Position numbers and translations under genes: made by a program | Shown: positions 26,207-36,377 of the stretch, piece by piece | How positions within the stretch are numbered: position 1 is the stretch's first letter | How the letters are laid out: each line of letters opens with the position of its first letter | Assembly: GCA_051531935.1 (NCBI GenBank) | Contig: JAOPTR010000016.1 | Span: 434,001-498,000, forward strand | Direction of reading: 5' to 3' | Source: OCS116 sp051531935 | GTDB taxonomy: Bacteria; Pseudomonadota; Alphaproteobacteria; Rhizobiales; OSC116 | DNA length: 64,000 nucleotides | Notes under the pieces: model-generated | Told to the model about the DNA's origin: nothing | Database searches by the model: none | Seen by the model: the letters and a program-made list of their open reading frames with translations, nothing else

Positions 26207-29119
26207 TTAGTAATCGCCGATGAGCTGAGCGAAAACCTTATATACTTCAATTTGATGTTGTTTTAGGGTCTGCTCTAGATATTTAATATCAGGGCTATTG
26301 GTAATTGCCAAAAGCAAGCGCTCTAACCCATCTGGAATTTGTTTGGTTTCAAATTCACCATCTATTGTTACACGAGTCACCTGCGAAACTTCCGAATAAA
26401 GCTTTAACGCTTCAAACAAGCACTCATATTGCGCAGCGTCTATCACGCCAATTTCATAAATTTTTCTCAATGATTTTTTACAATTTATTTGCAATATATT
26501 AGCATGCATATGCGCATGAATAAGGCTCAGATATTGAATGATAAATTCAATGTCAATCAACCCACCCTTTACGGTTTTAATATTCCAAATATTGGTTGTT
26601 TGTTTTTCACTATCAATGCGTTTGCGCATATCAAGAACTTCGGTACAAATCTTGTGATTATCCCGCGGCTGCTGCAAAACATTAGCAATGATTTTTTCTA
26701 CCTTATCGGCTAACACATGGTCGCCTGCCACGACACGTGCGCGCGTTAGGGCTTGGTGTTCCCAAACCCATGCTTCATTTTGCTGATAGGTTTCAAATGC
26801 CATCAATTGCGTGGCAACTGGTCCTTTACGGCCAGAAGGTCTCAATCGCATATCAACTTCAAACAAAGCCCCTTCTGCCGTGGGTACTGTCAATGCCGAT
26901 ATCAAACCTTGGGTTAATTTTGTAAACCACATTGTCGAATTCAAAGGTTTTCTTCCGTCCGACAAAATATCTCCATCAGCCACATCATAAATAACAATAA
27001 GGTCTAAATCCGAAGTACTGGTAAGCTCCTGTGAACCTAATTTCCCCATGCCCAAAATAATAAATTCACCGTCAAATTTGCCATATCTGCGTACTATTTC
27101 CAATTTGGCAACGCCAAGTAAACTGTCAATCAAACAGTCCGCAAGGTTAGAATATGCCAGCGCAATTTCATCCCCACCCGTAATTTGCGATATCTGATGC
27201 ACACCAATTTGAAATTGAGACTCTTGCCCGAATATTCGCGCGCAATCTAAACGATCTTCATAAGTTTCAACTCCCTGCATTGCCTTGCTAAGCATAGCTG
27301 CATATTGGGGTTTAGTTGGTAAGTCCTGCATAAAATCGGGGCTGATCACAGCATCAAACAGTTGGCTCTTATGAGATAGTTGAGAGGCCAATTTGGGCGC
27401 GGTAATGAGAATATTTACAAATAAATTGAACAACTCGCTATTATTCAAAAACAGCGAGAATAATTGCACACCCGCTGGCAATCCCATTAGAAACCGATCA
27501 AACGCCATAAGCGCATTGTCAGGGTGATAGGCTTTAGAAAGCTCCTGCAGAATACTCGGTACCATTTCGGTGACTAAAGATCGGGTGCGCGCAGTGCGCA
27601 TGCATGGGTAGCGCGCAAAATGCCATTGCCGCACAATATCCGATGTCTTGTCAGGATATTCGTAACCCATCGAACGCAGCGTATTCAACGTATCCTCATC
27701 ATGCTCACTACCTGTGAATACCAAATTGCCTAGCTCGGCATTTAGCTCTGGCGCATGTTCAAACAATGCCGCATAGTGTTCTTGAACTTTGTTTAAATGC
27801 TTCAGTAAATCCACTCGAAACGCGTCGATATTTTCATAAGCGCAAAAGCGTGCAAAATTCTCTAACTTAGTTAAGTCAGTTGGCAATGTTTGGGTTTGCT
27901 CATCATTCATCATTTGAATTCTGTGTTCAATATTGCGCAAGTAAATGTAACATTCCTGCATGTCTGCTGCCACATGTGGCAAAATCCACTTTGTTGCCAC
28001 CAACCTATCCAACATTTCCAAAGTGCCAGAGTTACGCAATTCTATCTGCCGACCACCTGCAATAAGCTGCTGTGTCTGCACAAAAAATTCAATTTCTCTA
28101 ATACCGCCACGGCCAAGCTTGATGTTATGTCCATCAACCTTAATCTCTCCATGGCCTTTATGAATGTGAATTTGGCGCTTCATAGCATGGACATCGCGTA
28201 TAGTTGCAAAATCCAAATATTTACGCCAAATAAATGGTTGCAACTGGTGCATAAAATCTTGCCCAAGCCGTTGATCGCCAGCACATATGCGGGCTTTAAT
28301 CATTGCAGCCCGTTCCCAGTTTTGGCCGATGGATTCATAATATCCAAGCGCGGCTTGATAGCTCATCGCAATTTGGGTTGCCCCAGGGTCTGGCCGTAAG
28401 CGTAAATCCACCCTAAAAACATAACCAAATTCATCACGCTCTTGAATAAGTTGAACCAACTTTTTAATCAGCCTAATGGCAAATTTATAAGGGTCTTTGC
28501 CGTTCTTAACCCTAAAATTCTCTGGGTCAAAAAACACAATCAAATCAATATCTGATGAGTAATTTAGTTCAAAAGCACCATGCTTGCCCATGGCGATCAC
28601 AAACATTCCGCAATTTTTGGTTATGTGTTGTAAATCCTCTGTGCCAAATTGATCAGCCATAGCAGCTTGGCGCAGCAGATAAGCTAGTGAGGACTCAACT
28701 GCAAAGTCTGCAAATTTACTCAACCTATCGGTAACTTCCGCCTGTGTCCAAACTCCAGAAAGATCTGCAACTGCCAGGCAAAAAGCAATTTTTTGTTTCG
28801 CAACGCGTAGCAAACGCATCATTTCCATGTCAGTTTGCGCTTCAGAAACCTCATCTTCGAGTTTAGAAATTAGCTGCGCATATAATATATCTATATTTTC
28901 AGCAAAACACGATAATGAGAACACTGGATATTTACGCATAATCGCGCTTAAATAAGGGGACGATGCCAGAATAGCGTCCAATAACGATCGTATTTTTGCG
29001 TTAGAATTTAGAAACTCGAAGTCCAAAGACTTGTCTTCAAATATATGCTGTAAATCAACATATAATGTGTCAGCATGCTGCTGCATCTCAGGGTTCAAAT
29101 GATAGTCAGTACGGCTCAA
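26207..29119 (-). CDS. glnE: Bifunctional glutamine synthetase adenylyltransferase / deadenylase
   Basis: A 970-residue protein with two nucleotidyltransferase domains. The N-terminal deadenylase domain has KHGAFELNYSSDIDLIVFF and the C-terminal adenylylase domain has KLGSQELTSTSDLDLIVIYD; both hold the catalytic DxD. Each is followed by a helical domain (GRGGIREIEFFVQ; KGGLIDIEFIIQYL). It adds or removes AMP on glutamine synthetase in response to PII and glutamine. It begins 1-2 bp after ccmH, so it is probably transcribed with the ccm genes. Confidence 0.97.
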   Translation of the reverse strand: MSRTDYHLNPEMQQHADTLYVDLQHIFEDKSLDFEFLNSNAKIRSLLDAILASSPYLSAIMRKYPVFSLSCFAENIDILYAQLISKLEDEVSEAQTDMEMMRLLRVAKQKIAFCLAVADLSGVWTQAEVTDRLSKFADFAVESSLAYLLRQAAMADQFGTEDLQHITKNCGMFVIAMGKHGAFELNYSSDIDLIVFFDPENFRVKNGKDPYKFAIRLIKKLVQLIQERDEFGYVFRVDLRLRPDPGATQIAMSYQAALGYYESIGQNWERAAMIKARICAGDQRLGQDFMHQLQPFIWRKYLDFATIRDVHAMKRQIHIHKGHGEIKVDGHNIKLGRGGIREIEFFVQTQQLIAGGRQIELRNSGTLEMLDRLVATKWILPHVAADMQECYIYLRNIEHRIQMMNDEQTQTLPTDLTKLENFARFCAYENIDAFRVDLLKHLNKVQEHYAALFEHAPELNAELGNLVFTGSEHDEDTLNTLRSMGYEYPDKTSDIVRQWHFARYPCMRTARTRSLVTEMVPSILQELSKAYHPDNALMAFDRFLMGLPAGVQLFSLFLNNSELFNLFVNILITAPKLASQLSHKSQLFDAVISPDFMQDLPTKPQYAAMLSKAMQGVETYEDRLDCARIFGQESQFQIGVHQISQITGGDEIALAYSNLADCLIDSLLGVAKLEIVRRYGKFDGEFIILGMGKLGSQELTSTSDLDLIVIYDVADGDILSDGRKPLNSTMWFTKLTQGLISALTVPTAEGALFEVDMRLRPSGRKGPVATQLMAFETYQQNEAWVWEHQALTRARVVAGDHVLADKVEKIIANVLQQPRDNHKICTEVLDMRKRIDSEKQTTNIWNIKTVKGGLIDIEFIIQYLSLIHAHMHANILQINCKKSLRKIYEIGVIDAAQYECLFEALKLYSEVSQVTRVTIDGEFETKQIPDGLERLLLAITNSPDIKYLEQTLKQHQIEVYKVFAQLIGDY

Positions 29120-29120
29120 T

Positions 29121-29528
29121 TTAACCTCTATCTTGCTTCTTCATGTTCCTAAAGTAAATGTAAGCAAACAGAAAAGCCAGCGATAAAAATATTAAAGGCG
29201 TTAGCCATAATAATGATGTTTGCTTGGTAAAAAGTGGCTTCAATAGCACAAATTCACCATATCTATCGACCAAAAATTGTTTAATTTCTAAATCTGTTTT
29301 ACTTTGCTTTATTTGCTCTCTTACCAATATCTTCAAATCAACTGCCAAATCAGCATCCGATGATTCAATTGATTGATTTTGGCAAACCAAGCATCGTAAT
29401 TCTAGGGACAAATCTTTCGCGCGTTGCTCTTGCGCTGCATTTTCCAAAGCAACAACCTTTGGAGCTGCATTTACAGCCTGATAACCAGCTAAAATACAAA
29501 TGCAAACGACAATAATTCTGTTAAGCAT
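29121..29528 (-). CDS. ccmH: Cytochrome c maturation protein CcmH (CycL)
   Basis: A 135-residue protein. The ATG at 29528 overlaps the end of ccmF (ATGCTTAA). Signal peptide (residues 1-22), the thiol-redox motif LRCLVCQNQSI, SSDADLAVDLK, DRYGEFVLLKP and a C-terminal membrane helix are all present. It keeps apocytochrome c thiols reduced for haem ligation, with CcmF and CcmI, on the periplasmic face. Confidence 0.95.
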   Translation of the reverse strand: MLNRIIVVCICILAGYQAVNAAPKVVALENAAQEQRAKDLSLELRCLVCQNQSIESSDADLAVDLKILVREQIKQSKTDLEIKQFLVDRYGEFVLLKPLFTKQTSLLWLTPLIFLSLAFLFAYIYFRNMKKQDRG

Positions 29529-31503
29529 TTTGCAACACCTCAGCGGCTTTCCCACGTTTCATTCTTCGTCCACGCCTGTCACTTAATGACAAAAATCCGC
29601 CCAACATCATCAACAATGGGCCCAGCCAAATAAACAAAACCAAGGGGTTATAATAGGCACGCAATTGTACTTTATTATTTTCGCCCAAAGCACCAAAAGC
29701 AATATAAACTTGGCCAAAATAATGATTATAAAGACCAACTTCCGTGGTCGGGGATGAACGCTTTAAATAGCGGCGTTTCGCTGTGCTCAGCATGCCGAGA
29801 TATTCATTGTTTTTGTGAAGCTTAAAGTTCCCAACAATCTCGTTATAATTACTGCCAGTTTGGTTTTTTACATTGTCAAATGTCAACTCAAAACCTGCAA
29901 TTTCCATCTTGTCACCCACTGTCATATCTTGAATGTTTTCAACCCGCCATGCACTCATTGCAGCAAGGCCAAGCACCAAAACACCAATTCCCATATGAGC
30001 AAGCATAACCGCAAATTTGGCTCGTCTTAAATTAAACAAACGACGCAAAGCCAAGTCCCATTCTATCTGCCCAAATCGAGCCGAAAACAAAACTTCCCAA
30101 ATAGCTCCAAAAACCAACCATACGCCAAGCAATATGGCAGCCCATGCAAATATACCTTTATTTCCGCTCAGATACAAAAATACCAAAGTTACGCCAAAAC
30201 TCAGCAAAAACACCCAAACAAGCCTTTTCATTGCGACAAAAAAATCACCTTTTTTCCAGGGCATCATAAGACCAACAGGCAGTAATATAAGCAATGGCAC
30301 AGCTAATGGAATAAATGTCTGGTTAAAAAATGGCGCACCAACAGACAGTTTATTCCCACCAATTGCATCCACAAAAAGTGGGTAGAGCGTGCCAACAAAT
30401 ACCGTCACCAACATAACTGATAGAAGCAAGTTATTTAGCAACAAAGCGCCTTCGCGGCTAATCGGTGCAAAATGCCCACGCTGTTTTATTTCGCCACTTT
30501 TCAAGGCGTATAATGTTAAAGCCCCCGCCATAAAATAAAACAATATGCCTAAAATCACAATCCCACGTTCTGGGTCTACAGCAAAAGCATGAACCGATGT
30601 AAGTATGCCCGAACGCACTAAAAACGTGCCTAATAAGCTAAGCCCAAATGCAATGATAGCTAGTAATATTGTCCAACTGCCCAACGCACCACGTTTTTCC
30701 ATCACAATTGCGCTATGTAGCAATGCAGTAGAAGCAAGCCACGGCATTAAAGATGCATTTTCAACAGGGTCCCAAAACCAAAATCCGCCCCAACCAAGCT
30801 CATAATATGCCCAATAAGAACCAAGCGCGATGCCACCTGTTAAACATGACCACGCAAATAATGTCCAAGGCCGCACCCATTTCGCCCACTCTTCATCAAC
30901 CTTACCAGTCAACAAAGCTGCAATGGCAAATGAAAATGGAATGGAAATGCCAACATAACCCAAATAAAGCAATGGAGGATGAACCGCCAAGGCCCAATCT
31001 TGCAATAATGGATTTAAATTATTGCCTTCAAGTGGGGCAATTTCCAACCGTTCAAACGGGTTGGATGTAAAAATAATGAATCCCAATATTGCCACAGCTA
31101 ACATTGCTTGAATCGCCAATGTGCTAGACAAAAACTTATCATCTAATTTGCGGCCAAATAAAGCAAGACAAGCCCCCATCAGGCTAATGATAAGCGAGAA
31201 TAAAAGTATCGAGCCTTCATGGTTACCCCAAGTCGCAGCAAGCTTATAAAACAAAGGCTTTAAACTGTGAGAATGTTCAACTATTATTTTCACCGAAAAA
31301 TCAGAGCCTGCAAATAGCACTAATAAAATAGCAAAACTAAAAGTCAATATAATAGCTTGTAAGACAGCGGAACGCCTCGTTAATTTTGTCAGCACAACTT
31401 GGCTACTATCAGTAGCCCAAAGCGGTATAAGACCGATTATCATCTGAAATGATGCAATCACAAAACTTAAAATAAGAGTAAATTGTCCAAATTCGGCAAA
31501 CAT
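29521..31503 (-). CDS. ccmF: Haem lyase subunit CcmF (CycK)
   Basis: A 660-residue polytopic protein with the tryptophan-rich WWD motif WGGFWFWDPVENASLMPWL, conserved histidines nearby (TWGNHEGS; AVHPPLLYLGY), about 15 membrane segments and a large periplasmic loop before the last helix. It joins haem from CcmE to apocytochrome c. It is the third gene of ccmI-ccmE-ccmF-ccmH. Confidence 0.97.
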   Translation of the reverse strand: MFAEFGQFTLILSFVIASFQMIIGLIPLWATDSSQVVLTKLTRRSAVLQAIILTFSFAILLVLFAGSDFSVKIIVEHSHSLKPLFYKLAATWGNHEGSILLFSLIISLMGACLALFGRKLDDKFLSSTLAIQAMLAVAILGFIIFTSNPFERLEIAPLEGNNLNPLLQDWALAVHPPLLYLGYVGISIPFSFAIAALLTGKVDEEWAKWVRPWTLFAWSCLTGGIALGSYWAYYELGWGGFWFWDPVENASLMPWLASTALLHSAIVMEKRGALGSWTILLAIIAFGLSLLGTFLVRSGILTSVHAFAVDPERGIVILGILFYFMAGALTLYALKSGEIKQRGHFAPISREGALLLNNLLLSVMLVTVFVGTLYPLFVDAIGGNKLSVGAPFFNQTFIPLAVPLLILLPVGLMMPWKKGDFFVAMKRLVWVFLLSFGVTLVFLYLSGNKGIFAWAAILLGVWLVFGAIWEVLFSARFGQIEWDLALRRLFNLRRAKFAVMLAHMGIGVLVLGLAAMSAWRVENIQDMTVGDKMEIAGFELTFDNVKNQTGSNYNEIVGNFKLHKNNEYLGMLSTAKRRYLKRSSPTTEVGLYNHYFGQVYIAFGALGENNKVQLRAYYNPLVLFIWLGPLLMMLGGFLSLSDRRGRRMKRGKAAEVLQNA

Positions 31504-31508
31504 ATTGA

Positions 31509-31958
31509 TTAATTACTTTCTTCGCCAGTGACCGTTTTCCAACGGCCAGCTTTTTTCAAACTATCAGCCACCTCTTTGGGCATATAATTTTCATCATGCT
31601 TCGCCAGTAAACTGTCGGCAATGAATGTTTTACTGGCGTTTAAATAGCCTTCCAGCACCACACCTTGACCTTCTTTAAATAAATCAGGGATAACCCCTTT
31701 ATACTCAATATTCAAATCAGACTCATTGTCAGTAACTTCAAACGAAAGCACTTCTCCGTCCCTTTTCACACTACCCGTAACCACCAAACCGCCAATGCGC
31801 AATCTACGAGTTGTATCGGCTTTTTCCTGCAATATTTCTGTCGGTGTTTTAAAAAAAGATATACCATCTTCCATCGCTGATAAAATAAGTGCAAATGCTA
31901 ATCCCAAAAGCACCACACCAACGGCAACGAATGTAAATCTCTGTTGTTTTCTGGTCAT
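31509..31958 (-). CDS. ccmE: Periplasmic haem chaperone CcmE (CycJ)
   Basis: A 149-residue protein with an N-terminal signal anchor (residues 9-30), an OB-fold core (RIGGLVVTGSVKRDG) and the covalent haem-binding histidine in LAKHDENYMPKEV. It carries haem from CcmC/D to CcmF. Start overlaps the ccmI stop by 4 bp. ccmABCD are not in this window. Confidence 0.96.
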   Translation of the reverse strand: MTRKQQRFTFVAVGVVLLGLAFALILSAMEDGISFFKTPTEILQEKADTTRRLRIGGLVVTGSVKRDGEVLSFEVTDNESDLNIEYKGVIPDLFKEGQGVVLEGYLNASKTFIADSLLAKHDENYMPKEVADSLKKAGRWKTVTGEESN

Positions 31959-32623
31959 TTTTTTATCTCAGATGCTTCTAATAATTTCAATATTTGGTTA
32001 AGTGGTTCAGCTTGTTGTTCAGATAGCTCATGGCTAGACAAAAATGCGCTAATTGCCAACCTAGCTTGCTCAAATTCTTGCCTGTCTTGCAGCATTGTAG
32101 CGTAAAAATACATAGCTTCAACATCATCGGGAAGTTTCTCTTGAGCTTTGGTAAAAGCAACTTTGGTCATAGGGCCAAATACACCTTTATTCATCAATAA
32201 ATTCGATTTCCCCAAGCCAAGCCAATTTTGCCCCGTGCTATTGCCAAACTTAATGGCATTAGCAAACGCGTCAAAGGCTTTATCAGCTTGGTTTAAGCTT
32301 AAATAAGCTGGCGCAAGCACTTGCCACCCTTCCGCATCCTCTGGTTTTTTTGCTAAATGAGCTTCAATTTGCAAAATAATATCCGCATATTTATGATTTG
32401 GATTGACCGTTTCTTGAGGGGTGATCTTAGATGGGCTGCCAATAAATACATAAAGGCTAACACTTACAATTATCAATAATAGCGATAGGAAAACAAATGT
32501 TTTTTTGAAAGAATTGCTAGAAGTCTCGTCCTTGCCATTCACGGGTACAAAGGATGGTAAAATAATATATGCAAAGCTAGCAAACGCCAACAACGCTATT
32601 GAGAACCAAAAGAACAACTGCAT
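31955..32623 (-). CDS. ccmI: Apocytochrome c chaperone CcmI (CycH), short form
   Basis: A 222-residue protein. Two membrane helices (residues 3-25 and about 45-64) flank a short cytoplasmic loop, and a TPR domain follows (EGWQVLAPAYLSLNQADKAFDAFANAI). It presents apocytochrome c to CcmF/CcmH. Other alphaproteobacterial CcmI proteins are often 350 residues or more, so the periplasmic part is reduced here. First gene of the ccm operon. Confidence 0.88.
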   Translation of the reverse strand: MQLFFWFSIALLAFASFAYIILPSFVPVNGKDETSSNSFKKTFVFLSLLLIIVSVSLYVFIGSPSKITPQETVNPNHKYADIILQIEAHLAKKPEDAEGWQVLAPAYLSLNQADKAFDAFANAIKFGNSTGQNWLGLGKSNLLMNKGVFGPMTKVAFTKAQEKLPDDVEAMYFYATMLQDRQEFEQARLAISAFLSSHELSEQQAEPLNQILKLLEASEIKK

Positions 32624-32756
32624 TTTATTATGCCCGGCAAAATTAATTGCTCAACATTAACATCAAGCATTATCAATCTTTTTTATAAGCCAAATTGTAA
32701 AAAAAGCAACGCGACAATATGTCCTTTTAGAGAAACCAATCCTTAATTTACCAATC

Positions 32757-34175
32757 TTATTCTGCAACAGCTTCTTTCGCCGCTAGCAATCCGCTCTTAT
32801 GATAAATATCTGCCTGTTCTGAATCTTTAATAATTCGGATTAAATCTGTCGATATTCCAAGATATATCATTAGATTTATTTTATTTTCAGAGGTTTCGCG
32901 GCGCATTTGTTCAACAATCGCCACAGAAAACACCTCAATAAATTGAACACATTTAGTGTAATTTTCTGCATATACAGCGCTGCATGATGTTGCGGCAATA
33001 TAACTTTTAATGCCATACAGCAAATATACGCTCGCGTTTAAATCGTCAATTTCGGCCTGATCTGGATTCTCAACCGCCATACCATCCGAAATTTTTTGAT
33101 ATCGACCCAATACTGTTCTCAACAATTGCGGGCTTGCCAAGATATCTCTTTCTAAACCAGCAGAGATTTCTGCTTTTAATTCTATAATTTCTTTACCCCA
33201 ACTACTAATCGGAGATACATCAAATTCGCGTTCGATACCTAAAATTACATTCGCAAAATCCACGTAATAAGCTAAATATTCTTTCTGATTTTTACGGCTA
33301 TTCTTAATTTCAACAAAATTGTGAGCATTCACTGCTGCATTAAATAGCAATGTTTCACCTAGTATAGATAAATCACATTTTGCAGCAGCTGAAGCATCAT
33401 CAATTCTATAATGCTTTTGTATCACGCGCAAAACATGCGAAGGCCTTTTTAGAGCGGCAACCAATAACGTCACATATATTGGAAATATTTTCGGGTCTGC
33501 CTCTCTCACCCTTATCATTTCATTGGTAATTTTAGTCAGTATGCTGCCACTTAAATCTACAATTTCACCCGCAAAAAATTTCAGCGCTTTTTCAACTTCG
33601 CCCGTATTCTGCAAATAATAACTTAATTCTTCTGCTTCTTTTGCAACCAACTTATTGCCGATAGTCATCGAAAACCGCGCCCATTCTCGATCATCATCCT
33701 TACATTTATTTATAATTTCTTCTAATTTCTGTCCAGCTAACCTGTTGAATTCATTTACAACAATTTTAGCCTTTTTCATATCCTTGGCTTCAATTGCGGT
33801 TTTAAAAGCTCCCTCAAGGTCAGTAAGTTCGTTTGGCATTAAATGGGTTTCAATATAGTGCCAAATTTTCTCCATTGAATTTCTAGAAATACGCCCTGCT
33901 TGCCTTTTCCCTATCTCACCATCAAATAAAATACGGTTAAAAGGCAGATAGAAATATCGTTTTAAACTATATTTCCTGCGTTCCGTTTGTTGAGATTCCT
34001 GCTCTCGTTCAACAAGAGTTTTTCTCGCCATGTCTGCAATTTTCAGCATTTTTTGTTTCTCAGGCTGAGAATCAGGCATTTCATTAATTTGTTTGAGTAA
34101 ATATTTTAATGCTTCTGGCGGCAAAAGAGGTATCTTTTGGTACATTTTGGGATTTAAGAAATTAGTGATGTCCAT
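32757..34175 (-). CDS. Unrecognised 472-residue soluble protein
   Basis: A charged, mostly helical protein without signal peptide or membrane segments. The N-terminus is Pro-containing (FLNPKMYQKIPLLPPEALKYLLKQI) and residues about 60-100 are strongly basic (TERRKYSLKRYFYLPFNR). The helical remainder looks like an alpha-solenoid. The 'LPFNR.LFDGEIGKRQAGRISR' segment, broken here by a variable residue, is the most conserved-looking part and could serve as a search anchor. Function unknown. It lies alone between the FeuQ-like kinase and ccmI, on the same strand as both. Confidence 0.75.
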   Translation of the reverse strand: MDITNFLNPKMYQKIPLLPPEALKYLLKQINEMPDSQPEKQKMLKIADMARKTLVEREQESQQTERRKYSLKRYFYLPFNRILFDGEIGKRQAGRISRNSMEKIWHYIETHLMPNELTDLEGAFKTAIEAKDMKKAKIVVNEFNRLAGQKLEEIINKCKDDDREWARFSMTIGNKLVAKEAEELSYYLQNTGEVEKALKFFAGEIVDLSGSILTKITNEMIRVREADPKIFPIYVTLLVAALKRPSHVLRVIQKHYRIDDASAAAKCDLSILGETLLFNAAVNAHNFVEIKNSRKNQKEYLAYYVDFANVILGIEREFDVSPISSWGKEIIELKAEISAGLERDILASPQLLRTVLGRYQKISDGMAVENPDQAEIDDLNASVYLLYGIKSYIAATSCSAVYAENYTKCVQFIEVFSVAIVEQMRRETSENKINLMIYLGISTDLIRIIKDSEQADIYHKSGLLAAKEAVAE

Positions 34176-34323
34176 TCTAAGTAAACCCCATTCGTTCTAT
34201 CGTAGATAGACATTGTTATATTCGCCTTTTACACTACATTAGTTTAATTAAAATTCTCCTAAATATTTAATGACTTACATATATTTTTTAAACTACTAAT
34301 CCTTTACGACCATCGTGTAGTAT

Positions 34324-35688
34324 TTATACTAACGGTAACCACAATTCAGCCTTCAATCCACCTAAATCACTTTGGCATAGGGTAAATTCTCCATTATACA
34401 GAGCCACAAGTTCCTTCACAATAGAAAGCCCCAAGCCCGTACCCGCCATATTTTCATCAATTCGATGGCCTCTTTTCAAAACCTTTTCAAGTTCCTTTGC
34501 AGGCATAAACGGTCCATCATCTTCAACAATAATATGCAATTGCCGCGAATGCCCAAGCTGCTCTTCTTTACAGATCACCACAGATACTCTTGCATCACAC
34601 CATTTAAAAGCATTGTCTATTAAGTTACCAATTAGCTCTTCAAAATCCTGTTTCTCTCCATAGAAACACAATTCATCATCGGTTTTAAATTCAACTTTTA
34701 CATTTTTATCAAAATTAATTTTCTTCAGCGCTCCAATAATAGATGTCGCAACGGGGCTCACAAAAATACGTGTTGCAACTGTATCAACACTCGCAATCAT
34801 TCTGGCGCGGTTTAGATGATGGGTAATTTGAACATTCATCAAATTCACCTGTTCATATACTAATTTAGATTTCTCATCAGTCTTGTTGTCACTGTCGTTT
34901 AGCAAAACAGAAATAGGTGTTTTAAGCGCGTGTGCTAGGTTTCCTACATGAGTGCGGGCGCGTTCAATCACTTGACGGTTCGCATCTATCAAGTTGTTTA
35001 TTTCATTGGCAACGGGCATAATTTCAAGCGGTAAATTACCTTCAATAGATTTCCCATCCCCAATTCTAATCCCAGTTAGATAATTTTTTAAATTCTCCAA
35101 CGGCTTCAAAACAAATTTAAGCTGAAAATAAGTCGCCAACAACAATCCTGCGACTAAAAAAGAAAGCCCCGCGGCAATCATCCAGTAAAATGACCTTGCC
35201 TCGGTTCGCAATAATTTAGAATTACCAGAAACAATGTAAAGAATGGGGCGGTCAAGTTCAGGATACCGAATAAATTGCGCATAAACACGAATATCTTGTT
35301 GCGCAGGCCCCTTTAAATACAGCCTAAATACATCTTGCTTCATCGACATCATCTTACCACGATCATCATCACTAAATTGTTGTAATAGCGATGACTTCTC
35401 TAATGATTCAGATTTGAAAATTGATTCTTCGGCATCAACAATTTGCCAATACCAACCCGAAAAAAGGTTCGTATAATTGGGTGAAGAATGTCGTAATTTC
35501 AACTGCACATCACCGTCTACAACATTGGTCGCGCCCACTAATTCTGTTAAAGTTGACTGCAAGCGATGGTCAAATTGTTTTTCAATCGAAAGGCTAAAAA
35601 TTATTGATAAAAATATGCCGGTGGTTATTGTTAAAACAGCACTGCCCACAAGAGTGGAGATAAGTAATCGTTTTCGTAACGAAGTCAC
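34324..35688 (-). CDS. feuQ: Sensor histidine kinase, FeuQ-like
   Basis: A 454-residue kinase. Two membrane helices (residues about 10-32 and 165-190) flank a periplasmic sensor domain. A HAMP-like linker leads to the H-box LAHALKTPISVLLND, of the PhoQ/EnvZ-like type with HALKTP instead of HELRTP. HATPase motifs are DNAFKW, EDDGPFMP and GTGLGLSI. It starts 2 bp after the response-regulator gene. The FeuQ name rests on the partner order (FeuN-like, FeuP, FeuQ) and on closeness to ccm and glnE, as I recall for Sinorhizobium meliloti. Confidence 0.85.
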   Translation of the reverse strand: MTSLRKRLLISTLVGSAVLTITTGIFLSIIFSLSIEKQFDHRLQSTLTELVGATNVVDGDVQLKLRHSSPNYTNLFSGWYWQIVDAEESIFKSESLEKSSLLQQFSDDDRGKMMSMKQDVFRLYLKGPAQQDIRVYAQFIRYPELDRPILYIVSGNSKLLRTEARSFYWMIAAGLSFLVAGLLLATYFQLKFVLKPLENLKNYLTGIRIGDGKSIEGNLPLEIMPVANEINNLIDANRQVIERARTHVGNLAHALKTPISVLLNDSDNKTDEKSKLVYEQVNLMNVQITHHLNRARMIASVDTVATRIFVSPVATSIIGALKKINFDKNVKVEFKTDDELCFYGEKQDFEELIGNLIDNAFKWCDARVSVVICKEEQLGHSRQLHIIVEDDGPFMPAKELEKVLKRGHRIDENMAGTGLGLSIVKELVALYNGEFTLCQSDLGGLKAELWLPLV

Positions 35689-35690
35689 CC

Positions 35691-36353
35691 TTATTCCTCT
35701 TCAATAAGTTGATAACCTAAACCACGAACAGTTTGCAATAAATTCACACCAAGTTTTTTGCGAATTCTACCGACAAAAACCTCAATAGTATTTGAGTCTC
35801 GGTCAAAATCTTGATCATATAAATGCTCTACCAATTCAGTTCGCGAAATCACGCGTCCCTGCTGGTGCAACATATAAGATAAAAGCCTAAATTCTAACGA
35901 TGTTAATTTAACTTGCACATCATTCATAAAAATTCTCGATGTTTTGGTATCAAGCAATAAAGCACCACAGCTAATTTCACTCGATGCATGCCCGGCAGCA
36001 CGGCGAATCAATGCTCTAAGCCTTGCCATTAGCTCTTCCATATGAAACGGCTTGGCTAAATAATCATCTGCACCCGCATCAAATCCCGCCACTTTGTCAT
36101 TCCATCGGTCACGCGCAGTTAAAATCAGCACAGGCATCTTCACACCCTCACGGCGCCAATTTTCCAACACAGAAATGCCATCCATTAATGGCAAACCAAT
36201 GTCCAAAACCACGGCATCATAGCTTTCGGTTGATCCTAAAAAATGCCCTTCTTCGCCGTCCATGGCACTATCAACTACATAGCCATTGTCCATTAAAGCC
36301 GTTTTGATTTGTTGGTTTAAATCTTTGTCATCTTCAACAACTAATAACCGCAT
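35691..36353 (-). CDS. feuP: OmpR-family response regulator, FeuP-like
   Basis: A 220-residue two-domain regulator. The receiver domain has acidic pocket VVEDDKDL, phospho-Asp in AVVLDIGLPLMDG, Thr in LTARD and Lys in LAKPFH. The C-terminal winged helix (LTSLEFRLLSYML, SNTIEVFVGRIRKKLG) binds DNA. It is translated just ahead of its cognate kinase. FeuP controls envelope and osmoadaptation genes in Sinorhizobium; applying that here is inference. Confidence 0.92.
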   Translation of the reverse strand: MRLLVVEDDKDLNQQIKTALMDNGYVVDSAMDGEEGHFLGSTESYDAVVLDIGLPLMDGISVLENWRREGVKMPVLILTARDRWNDKVAGFDAGADDYLAKPFHMEELMARLRALIRRAAGHASSEISCGALLLDTKTSRIFMNDVQVKLTSLEFRLLSYMLHQQGRVISRTELVEHLYDQDFDRDSNTIEVFVGRIRKKLGVNLLQTVRGLGYQLIEEE

Positions 36354-36377
36354 GAGCGCTTCCTAATCTGGTTGTAA